A stretch of DNA of 64,000 bases from Tritrichomonas musculus (taxonomy: Eukaryota > Parabasalia > Tritrichomonadida > Tritrichomonadidae), in NCBI GenBank assembly GCA_039105265.1, contig JAPFFF010000015.1:1798001-1862000 (forward strand), written 5' to 3'. Position 1 is the first letter of the stretch, and every line of letters starts with the position of its first letter. The translations under genes were made by a program, and so were the position numbers. Below, piece by piece: positions 1-7,932 of the stretch. The notes below the pieces were generated by a model. It was not told where the DNA came from. It saw nothing but the letters and a program-made list of their open reading frames with translations, and made no database searches.

Positions 1-249
1 TCTCAAGTCGAGGCTTTAGAAAAAAGGAAGAAAATACTTGACTATGAAATTACAGATCGTTCAACACTGAAAAAAACTGCTGCGCCTCACTTAATTAGAA
101 GAAATATTTACTTCGATAATCATGCACAATCTCGTGGGCTGATACAATCAACACCTCAGCAAGAAGAATTAGATAAGCTTTACTTATCACTTTCTGATAG
201 ATCACATCAGATTTTACAGAGAAAGTTATCAGCTGGTTCATCATCATAA
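1..249 (+). CDS. C-terminal end of an unidentified protein (partial)
   Basis: An open frame runs from base 1 to a TAA at 247-249 and encodes 82 residues. It is rich in Lys, Arg, Glu and Leu at first (ALEKRKKILDYE), then contains TPQQEELDKLYLSLSDRSHQ, and ends in a short Ser tail. The charge pattern suggests a helical or coiled C-terminus. The start lies outside the window and I recognise no domain. It is followed about 200 bases later by a hAT element. Confidence 0.6.
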   Translation, partial: SQVEALEKRKKILDYEITDRSTLKKTAAPHLIRRNIYFDNHAQSRGLIQSTPQQEELDKLYLSLSDRSHQILQRKLSAGSSS

Positions 250-443
250 TTATGAAGTATGAAAAAAAAATTTATTTGACTCTTTAGTAATCATACCGGT
301 CTTATGTTTATTGTTAAATGTTACTTTTTTGCTTACTAGCTTGATTTAAATTTTTAATTTCTTCCTATTCAAAATAGCTAGCAATCTTTTTAATTGCAAA
401 ATTTAGTGCTTTTTATCAAACAAAAAATTGAGAGAAAATATAA

Positions 444-1493
444 ATTTTTAGTAGTATTAGCCAACCGTCATAGCTCACAATTTTTTGTGAGAAAATATCA
501 TGTAGCAGAATTTCATTTATCTTCTGAATTTTTCTGAACTTAAATGAATGAAGTGAAAAATAATAGAAAATAATAGAAAAAATGATCGTTAAAATTTTAT
601 TAATGTTTTAAAAATATTTTGGAAAATAATTATTCTTTTTGAATGGAATAAATATTTCCCATTCTAATTCCTAATTCTTCATTTAGCAAATCATCAGATT
701 TGATATAGTTCTTTTTTCCATAAACAAATTTCAGATGAGAAAAGAGGCGCTCTACTGCAGCCCCGCTGCAAAGCATATTTATTATCCTTATATACAATTT
801 ATTCCAAAATTCAAATGGATCAGTTTCTCCAAAATTTATATAAAAGGATTTGAATATTGTATAATAATAGAAAATATAATTGAGCAAAGTGCATTAATTG
901 AAATCTGATATGAGGCTAAAAAATCAGCAATCATATCTAATATTTGATTATTAGACATTTCGAAATACTATTTAAATTCTATACATTGTTCGCATTTTTC
1001 TTATTGTACATAATGACTGTTTTCGTTAGTAAAAAATAGCGTTTTCTTTTTTTCTTTACAAAAAGGAAAATAACTGTAAACTAATGGATGCCCAACATAT
1101 ATAATTCCATATTTAGCTAATTTTTTAACATTTGCTTTGAAATGTGGTTTGATATTTGCATTATCAATTGAGAATAGCATTTTTATTAATAATTCGCTTC
1201 CAGCTGGGAGAGTCGTTAAAGAAAAAAATGAAAATTTTCATAAAATTAATAAAAAAATATTTTTTTTGCGAATACAATGAAAAATGATATATTATTAGTT
1301 ATACTTTTATTATTATTTATAATTAACAAATAAACATTTATAAATATAAATATAAATCTTGCATATATTTTGAGATATAGTTAAATTTATTTCTTGGTTT
1401 TACTTTCAATTCAAAATATATTCTCAAAATATACGGGCTTAATTGAAATTAATTTGAATGGATAAATGACGGTTGGCTAATACTAATTTTTAG
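444..1493 (-). mobile_element. Non-autonomous hAT-family DNA transposon with intact ends
   Basis: The element itself is 452-1485 (1034 bp). The 19-bp terminal inverted repeat TAGTATTAGCCAACCGTCA at 452-470 is matched perfectly at 1467-1485. It is flanked by an identical 8-bp direct repeat ATTTTTAG (444-451 and 1486-1493), which fits the hAT target pattern nTnnnnAn. The minus strand carries hAT transposase pieces: a stretch near 1080-1180 reading SIDNANIKPHFKANVKKLAK, and the dimerisation end at 630-887 containing CSGAAVERLFSHLKF. The pieces lie in different frames with stops between, and the element is far shorter than an autonomous hAT, so it is an internally deleted, decayed copy. It ends 10 bases before the PARP start codon. 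Confidence 0.85.
630..887 (-). pseudogene. hAT transposase C-terminal (dimerisation) fragment
   Basis: This 85-codon minus-strand frame contains FEFWNKLYIRIINMLCSGAA followed by VERLFSHLKFVYGKKNYIKS. That is the hAT C-terminal dimerisation pattern: W before the helix, then S-x-A-x-x-E-R-x-F-S, then a basic stretch and an N/D-D-L-L region. Only the last part of the family domain is present in this frame. It lies between the terminal repeats of the surrounding hAT element and is a remnant, not a host gene. Confidence 0.7.
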
Positions 1494-1503
1494 AAATTTA
1501 TAA

Positions 1504-3162
1504 ATGGATGGAAGCGATGATTTTAATGACGATGAAGAATATGTTTGCCAAGGCAGCGATGATGATGCTGATTTGATTTTTGTTGATGATACGCCAGATC
1601 CTCGTGAATCTACTCTTCAGAACATAGTCAGCACTTATTGTGCATATGTTTATGAATCTCCTGCAAAATTTAGTTCTAATGGATCAATAGAAGTTGATAT
1701 TCCACGTACATTTTTACCTTTGTCACTTCAAGCTGTATACGGATTTATTTCCAACGAATACGTTTTACATTTATCAATTACTCTCAATAATTACAGTTGG
1801 AATCAAACGCCGTCAAAACTTGACGTTCAGCATCCGCTTTATGGAACATGTTTCATCGGAAATGCTCTTGTCAAAATGGCAATATCTGACTTCTTTTCTA
1901 CAAGCTATAAACCTCGACAAAACTATCGTTCAGCTCCGTATTTCTTATGCTGCTCAGGAAAAGTAGATCAAAGTAAAATGTCAAAATTAGAAAAGCTCGG
2001 ATTTTCCTCAGCACAAAGTCAGCGCGCACTACTTTTATGTTCGAATAATCTTGAAAGGACGATTAATTTTCTTAGGACAGGTGAATTGCCACTAAATATG
2101 AACCGAGTTGATATGTCTGAAGGTCCATCTTTTCGTGATTGCCCACTAATGTTCTTAGTGCTCGAAATAGCAGATGCTTTTCTTGATTTGCAAGATCATT
2201 GTTCAATATGCAGATGTCCTATGTCGCCTGGTCTTCGTCCATCTGTATGTAATAAAGAATTATGCAAATTTAGATTTACAGAAATTGGAATTGGTACTTC
2301 AGTTATTCAGGAAATTAAACGAGACCCTTTAGTTGCTGATCTTGTTTTTTCAATGTTTTCTGCGGCTGTCAAAACAAATTATCTTACGCCAGCACCACCA
2401 TCGCTTAGTGATGCTGTAATCGAAAAAATATGTGCAACTCTTCCTCAAATGGGCCAGCTTGCTCAATCATGTCAAAGTGATCAAGATTTAACTCGAATGA
2501 TAGGACATGATGCAGTCCAGTTACTTAGATGGGTTTTATTATCCAATCGTTCCCATTTAATTTATCTTCCACCGGAGCTTCAGCTTCCAGAATTTAAATC
2601 ATCTAAACAGTTTATGGCTCTTATCTCATCACCAGAATCAGAATATGCATTTCAAGCACTTAAAGAAAAATATGGTTCAATTTATCTTTGGCATGGCTCA
2701 AATGGAGAAAGGTGGCATTCTATTGTTCGAAATGGTCTTAAAAATGCAACAGGAACAAAGCTTCAACAAAATGGAGCTGCCCTTGGAGAAGGCATATACT
2801 TTGCAAAAGATTCTGGAACATCTTGGGGATATTCAAGAGCATCAGATAACAAATATCGATCCTCATTAATGGGAAAACAGCTTCATATTATTTCTCTTGT
2901 TGAAATTGCAAAGATTCCAATGGGAAAAGAAATTATTGAAAAGATTCCTTGTAGAGACGAAAATGGAAATATGGTTACAAAGAAAGTAAATGGATGTTTG
3001 AAAGACTTTAATTGGGCTCATACTTTAACTTTAGAGGAAGCTTGCGTTGTTCGTTTCTTGATGGTTGGTGGTGGTTTTAAAGTTAACGTTCTCAGCAACC
3101 CTCCAACCAATGTTCCAACTCTTAAAGAAGTTTTGAATTATCAAATTGAACATAGCAAATGA
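1504..3162 (+). CDS. PARP6/8-like mono-ADP-ribosyltransferase with UBA-like domain
   Basis: 552 residues. The C-terminal third is a PARP catalytic domain: the NAD-binding histidine is in YLWHGSNGERWHSIVRNGL (about 393-411), and the second triad residue is the tyrosine in GEGIYFAKDS with a following GYS. The third position, in the last strand near VVRFLMVGG, shows no obvious glutamate, so mono- rather than poly-ADP-ribosylation is the inference. A cysteine cluster, CSICRCPMSPGLRPSVCNKE, at about 231-250 and the SKLEKLGFSSAQSQRALLLC stretch at about 159-178 (UBA-like) precede it. The Cys-rich block plus HGS/GIY arrangement resembles PARP6/8 rather than PARP1, and no DNA-binding zinc fingers or WGR domain are seen. 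The N-terminus is acidic. A hAT element separates this gene from its older upstream sequence, so its promoter may be altered. Confidence 0.85.
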   Translation: MDGSDDFNDDEEYVCQGSDDDADLIFVDDTPDPRESTLQNIVSTYCAYVYESPAKFSSNGSIEVDIPRTFLPLSLQAVYGFISNEYVLHLSITLNNYSWNQTPSKLDVQHPLYGTCFIGNALVKMAISDFFSTSYKPRQNYRSAPYFLCCSGKVDQSKMSKLEKLGFSSAQSQRALLLCSNNLERTINFLRTGELPLNMNRVDMSEGPSFRDCPLMFLVLEIADAFLDLQDHCSICRCPMSPGLRPSVCNKELCKFRFTEIGIGTSVIQEIKRDPLVADLVFSMFSAAVKTNYLTPAPPSLSDAVIEKICATLPQMGQLAQSCQSDQDLTRMIGHDAVQLLRWVLLSNRSHLIYLPPELQLPEFKSSKQFMALISSPESEYAFQALKEKYGSIYLWHGSNGERWHSIVRNGLKNATGTKLQQNGAALGEGIYFAKDSGTSWGYSRASDNKYRSSLMGKQLHIISLVEIAKIPMGKEIIEKIPCRDENGNMVTKKVNGCLKDFNWAHTLTLEEACVVRFLMVGGGFKVNVLSNPPTNVPTLKEVLNYQIEHSK

Positions 3163-3547
3163 TTATGATATTATTTTTTCTTTAATTATGTATTTTTAAT
3201 TAAATTTTCGAATCTTTTCATATTTCACTTTGAAGTCGTTTTATATATACAGCTTCAGTTACTTTAGCAATTTGACAAACTTATTAAAATTTCTTTCTTT
3301 TCTTAAAATGTATTGAACAGAAAAAGAGGACCAAATGTGATGATTCAAGTTTTATGAAAATACAATAAGATGATTAAAAAAGAAAGAGTGATTTTTTAAT
3401 TATTTAAAAAAAAAAAAAAAAAATACATTAAGAACAAATAAAATCCAATTGGAGCATAAAAACATCGTATCAAAAATTAGTAACAATAAGAAATTGTCCC
3501 AATAATAAAAATGCATTAGAAAATTTAAAACATTCAAATTGATAAAG
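3163..3547. other. Convergent intergenic spacer
   Basis: The spacer lies between the 3' ends of the PARP gene and the AGC kinase gene. It is A/T-rich with a run of about 15 A near 3408-3422. I see no open frame or structured RNA. Confidence 0.6.
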
Positions 3548-4945
3548 TTACTTAGGCATTACTTGTCTTTCAGCGTGAGGATAATCTTTCTTTTTATCTG
3601 ATTTCCCATCTTCATTCGATGCGCCATCTTCACCAATTGATCCAATGAAAGAGAAATTTTTGAATATAGTATTATCGCCAAGGACTGGAGTTGCAATACT
3701 ATCTATTGCTTGTTCTTTTGTAAATTCATCTTCAAACATCTCTACTTTTCGTGGGTCTTTGACAGGGGGGATATATTCTGGTGTATATTTCTTTGCAAGA
3801 ACATCATCAAAGTTAATTCCATTCCAGAATGGATGATTTTTCAAAGTCTCAAAATTACCTCGACCTTGTGGATTTTTAACAAGGAGTGCTTTGATGAAAT
3901 CAACAACATCTGGATCCGAATCTTTTGGAAAACGCGGATCTGATAAAGATATTTTTGAAAACATGCGGTTTCTATTATCATCATAAAAGGGACATTCACC
4001 ATAGTAAAATTCATATGTTAAAATACCAAGGCCCCACCAATCAACAGGGAATGAATATGATTTCTTTTCAATAACTTCAGGAGCCATAAAATCAGCTGTC
4101 CCACAGAATGAATGTGTTGATCCAATACTACTGATATCTTTTGATAAACCAAAGTCTGTAAGTTTTAAGTGGCCATCAACATTGACTAAAATATTTTCAG
4201 GTTTTAAGTCACGATAAATGATGCCAATACTATGAAGATGATTTAATGCTAATGCTATTTCAGCAACATAAAGTTGAATTTGTTTTGGCGAAAATTTGAC
4301 TCTTCGTCTTAATAATGAAAAAATCTCACCCCCTGCTATAAATTCAAGACCCAAGTAAAATTTTGTCGCTGACTGAAATGAAAATTTTAATCCTACAATA
4401 AAAGGATGTTCAATTCCTCGCATAATGTTTCTTTCAGCTAAAATAGTATTAATCTTATTAGATTGAAGAAGTCTCATTTTGTGAACAGTTTTAATTGCAT
4501 AAAGTTCTTTGGTATCCTTTTTTTCCACTAGCATTACTTTTCCGAAAAATCCTCGTCCAATTACTGATATAATATTAAATGAATTCATTGAAAGAAGTGC
4601 ATTATGAAATGTTGCTGAACGAAGAGCAAGAAACCATTGGCCTAGGAGATCATTATCGCTGCATTTAAGAAATAGCTCGTTTTTATCATTTTTTTCATCA
4701 CCTTTTATCATAAGGTAACGGTCGTTTTTATTTTCGACAAATTTCACAACAGTTGATGAATTGATGATGAACCTACGTTCAATTTTGGTTTCTTTATCCG
4801 ATTTTCGGACGTAGAGTTCTGTTTGCTTGAGTTCAACGTAGACTTTTTGCCACATTCCAAGTATTCCTCCTTTTTTTTTAAGCCACCCACTCTTATAAAG
4901 GCAATTCTGGTCATCACTGGATGAACTAGGTTTATTCTTTGACAT
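3548..4945 (-). CDS. AGC-family protein kinase with N-terminal PH domain (Akt/PKB-like)
   Basis: 465 residues. An N-terminal PH domain (about 16-113) begins YKSGWLKKKGGILGMWQKVY and holds the closing tryptophan in GQWFLALRSA. The kinase domain follows: glycine loop IGRGFFGKVML, lysine in YAIKTV, catalytic loop YRDLKPEN (about 244), LTDFGLSKD (about 263), activation segment SFCGTADFMAPEVIE, and an AGC tail ending in a hydrophobic motif FKNFSFIG (about 430) with the regulatory Ser. PH plus AGC kinase plus hydrophobic motif is the Akt/PKB architecture. By family knowledge it is recruited to phosphoinositide membranes and phosphorylates basophilic sites. All catalytic residues I checked are present. 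Its expansion in trichomonads means one-to-one orthology to animal Akt should not be assumed. Confidence 0.9.
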   Translation of the reverse strand: MSKNKPSSSSDDQNCLYKSGWLKKKGGILGMWQKVYVELKQTELYVRKSDKETKIERRFIINSSTVVKFVENKNDRYLMIKGDEKNDKNELFLKCSDNDLLGQWFLALRSATFHNALLSMNSFNIISVIGRGFFGKVMLVEKKDTKELYAIKTVHKMRLLQSNKINTILAERNIMRGIEHPFIVGLKFSFQSATKFYLGLEFIAGGEIFSLLRRRVKFSPKQIQLYVAEIALALNHLHSIGIIYRDLKPENILVNVDGHLKLTDFGLSKDISSIGSTHSFCGTADFMAPEVIEKKSYSFPVDWWGLGILTYEFYYGECPFYDDNRNRMFSKISLSDPRFPKDSDPDVVDFIKALLVKNPQGRGNFETLKNHPFWNGINFDDVLAKKYTPEYIPPVKDPRKVEMFEDEFTKEQAIDSIATPVLGDNTIFKNFSFIGSIGEDGASNEDGKSDKKKDYPHAERQVMPK

Positions 4946-5943
4946 TAGTGTAGAATCAATTTTATAAATACTTTTCTATATAAATATGGTCAGTTTTTAT
5001 CAAATAAAATACTATTAAAATATTTTGACAGCCCAATGAAAATTTTGAATGATCTTATTCACAAAAAATATTTATTTTGAAAAATATAAAAATATTGATA
5101 AATTCGAAATAAAAACATAAAAATCTAAGAATGATGGCAAATAAATTAAATAAAGTAACATATATCAGAATTTTTATTCTCTTATCTTCAAAAATAAAGA
5201 AAAAAATTTCTTTTTTGTATTGCAAAAAATAGCTATAGTGGTTTTAGAATAAACAATACCTCACCTAAAGCTGTCCAAAGATTTTCTTTTTGAAAAAATA
5301 GTTTTTTTATGGAAATGGGTGATTTTGCAATTGATTGAAAAATTGATTGTGGGTTTAGTTGAATACTCTGAAATTATGATTGAATTTTTCCTCAAAAATT
5401 TACATTTACTCAATATCAAAAGCTGTAAGTAATGGGCCATTATAATGATTAGTCTTTTCAGGAATCAAATAGAATCTTGATAAATAACCTATATCTATAT
5501 ATTATATTAATCTTTTCTCAAGTAAACATGATTAAATCTTGAAAATTTTGAAAAATCAATTTGTATTATTTGATTTTTGGATACTGGACTTCATATACAT
5601 TTTATTTTTCTTATTATCAATAAATATATTTTAAGGAATTTAAAATAAAATTTTATTTTTTTCAGTATAATACCCTAAAAAACATAATTTTCTTATTATC
5701 ATATATTTAATTTATGTTTTTCCTACTTATTTTATTAAATTAATTTTTGCATTTTGTTATATTTACAAATAGTTGTAAAATTGATAACTATTCAATTCTT
5801 AAGTGTTCAAACTTTTCAAATCTCTGAAATATTTTTCTAAACGTAAAACTTTTTCAGAAATTAAAGTAACCATATTCTATTGAGTATGTATTTCAAAAAG
5901 TTGTAAAATATATAAACAATCTATTCCACAATTTTATTAATAG
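4946..5943. other. Divergent intergenic region
   Basis: About 1 kb of A/T-rich DNA lies between the divergent kinase and WD40 genes and presumably holds both promoters. The only distinctive element seen is the TCAAAAAGTT copy at 5893-5902. There is no credible open frame. Confidence 0.55.
5893..5902 (+). promoter_or_regulatory. Candidate core-promoter 10-mer TCAAAAAGTT upstream of TBL1-like gene
   Basis: An exact copy of a 10-mer that recurs in non-coding DNA of this window. It lies 41 bases before the ATG at 5944. It begins with TCA, the initiator-like triplet known from trichomonad and metazoan start sites. The function is inferred. Confidence 0.4.
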
Positions 5944-7617
5944 ATGGCTATTTCTCTCGAAGATATTAATGCACTTGTTTGGCGATATTTGAATGAAAAT
6001 GGTTTTCAGCATACTGCTTTTCTATTCAAATCGGAATCAATGTTTGATTCATCTGATTCGTCTGTATCTCGTCTTCCATCCGGTTTTCTAATATCTTTAC
6101 TTCAAAAATCACTTTTATACCTACGCCTTGAAAAACGTGTTAATATGGCTCGCAACAATCCAAACGACGATCTTCATGCAAAGATTCTTGAGCTTGAATC
6201 ATATTTTCCAGAGCCCACGCCAAAACCTCCAGACGAAAAGATCCTAGATGTTCCATCAGGGCAGCCTTTATCATTGCGTATATCAAGTTCAATTGCATCA
6301 ATTCTTACAATTCACAAGCAATGCGTTTTTGCATGCGCTTTTTCACCTGATGGGTCACTTCTTGGAACTGGTAGTGAAGATGGCTCTGCAATTATTTGGA
6401 AGATGAAAGAAGGGGTCCCAATTGATTCAAAAACCGTTGGATATTTGGTCGATGATCTAAATAGCAATTCAAACGATCAAAACATTGCAGCGCCTTCAGA
6501 CGTTGGAATTACATCAGTCGATTTTGATTCAAATGGTCAATTTTTCGCAACTGGCTCGTTCGACTCATATATTCGATTGTACGATAATCAAGGTAATTTT
6601 CTTACCAGAATGCAAGTACCTAATCATAACATTTTTACTATTAAATTTTCACCATCAGGGAAATATTTAGTTTCATGCAGTGATGATAAGGCAGCAATTG
6701 TTTGGAATATTCCTTCAGGAAGCATGCACTATGTTTATATGCATCATACTGATACAGTAATTGGTGCCTCATGGAGAGATGATACTATATTTGCCACAGC
6801 ATCAGCAGATTGTTGTATTGGTATTTGCCATATAAATGGGCGATCAAGGCTTTTCTCAGGTCATCAAAATCAAGTAACAGCCATTTCTTGGAGTAAAGAT
6901 GGATCAATGCTTGCAAGCGCAAGCGAAGATGGTACTGTCAGAATTTGGAAAATTAACAATACCGAAGAACTCTTTAACATATCTCCTGTCACTCCTCCAC
7001 CGCCAGATATTAAGATTCAGCCAGGTATACCCAATGTTCCAAACATTCATAATATTCAGAATCCTCAAGGTTTTCAAAATCATCAAAATTATCCTAACAT
7101 TCAAAATTATCCAAATATTCCAAATATCCAACCGCAACTTCAAAATATGGACAATGTTAATAGCATGCAAAATATGCACAATATTCAGAATTATCAAAAC
7201 ATTCAACCAAATCAAATTCAGTATTGTTCTGTCCCATGCATTTTAGCAGGTCACGAAAAGGGAGTATCTTGTGTCAGTTGGATACCAAATACCGAAGGAC
7301 TTTTGGTCTCAGCTTCACAAGATGGTACAATTAGAATTTGGGATGCTATTAAAGGAGTTTGTCTGAATAATATAGCTCATCATACATCGGATGTAATCGC
7401 GTTGTCGTGCTCCCCTGATGGCAAGTACATCGCCTCTGGTGGTGCAGACCAAACGATTGATCTTCTTAATGTTAGCAAGCAAGGTGAACTCCTGGCAACA
7501 TTCATTGGATCCAGTACTGTATTTGATATACAATGGGATCCTGAAGGAAGATATATTGCTACTTGTTTTGATGACTCAACCGTTGCTGTCATTCCAACTT
7601 ATGTTTATTTGAAATAA
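5944..7617 (+). CDS. TBL1/TBLR1-like LisH and WD40 repeat protein
   Basis: 557 residues. A LisH motif opens the protein (SLEDINALVWRYLNENGFQH, about 4-23). About eight WD40 repeats follow from residue 120, for example VFACAFSPDGSLLGTGSEDG, FTIKFSPSGKYLVSCSDDKA and VTAISWSKDGSMLASASEDG. LisH plus eight WD40 blades is the layout of TBL1/TBLR1/Sif2, the scaffold of HDAC3-type co-repressor complexes, so a nuclear role in transcriptional repression is the likely one. Unusual is an Asn/Gln/Ile/Pro-rich insert of about 75 residues (near 350-425, IQN and NIQ repeats) between blades five and six, absent from animal members. A candidate promoter motif lies 41 bases upstream. Confidence 0.85.
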   Translation: MAISLEDINALVWRYLNENGFQHTAFLFKSESMFDSSDSSVSRLPSGFLISLLQKSLLYLRLEKRVNMARNNPNDDLHAKILELESYFPEPTPKPPDEKILDVPSGQPLSLRISSSIASILTIHKQCVFACAFSPDGSLLGTGSEDGSAIIWKMKEGVPIDSKTVGYLVDDLNSNSNDQNIAAPSDVGITSVDFDSNGQFFATGSFDSYIRLYDNQGNFLTRMQVPNHNIFTIKFSPSGKYLVSCSDDKAAIVWNIPSGSMHYVYMHHTDTVIGASWRDDTIFATASADCCIGICHINGRSRLFSGHQNQVTAISWSKDGSMLASASEDGTVRIWKINNTEELFNISPVTPPPPDIKIQPGIPNVPNIHNIQNPQGFQNHQNYPNIQNYPNIPNIQPQLQNMDNVNSMQNMHNIQNYQNIQPNQIQYCSVPCILAGHEKGVSCVSWIPNTEGLLVSASQDGTIRIWDAIKGVCLNNIAHHTSDVIALSCSPDGKYIASGGADQTIDLLNVSKQGELLATFIGSSTVFDIQWDPEGRYIATCFDDSTVAVIPTYVYLK

Positions 7618-7932
7618 ATGAAAAATGTATTTTATAATTTATATATTATTACTTTTGTTTTGTTTATTTGTTTAAATTGCAGTATATCTTTTTGTATGAA
7701 AAGATTTCTGCGCTTCTGGAAACTTTCCATTGGAAAGATCATTATGATATCAGAGCAATTACTTTTCAATTCTGATATTTGATCATTGGAAAACTTATAA
7801 AAACTAATATATATATATATATATATAAAATTAAAAAAGTAAATAAATGAAAATAGCAAACTAATAATTTATTTAAATTAACAAATTGGATAAAATATAT
7901 ATAAATAAATACATTTATTAAATAATAATTTG
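7618..7932. other. Convergent spacer with (AT)n run
   Basis: The spacer separates the 3' ends of the TBL1-like and VPS9 genes. It contains an (AT)n microsatellite at about 7807-7827. No gene is supported. Confidence 0.6.

Noticed and set aside
6904-7246. Open frames on both strands opposite and within the TBL1-like insert
   Set aside because: They are by-products of the Asn/Ile/Gln repeat codons of the WD40 gene and have no independent start context or domain.
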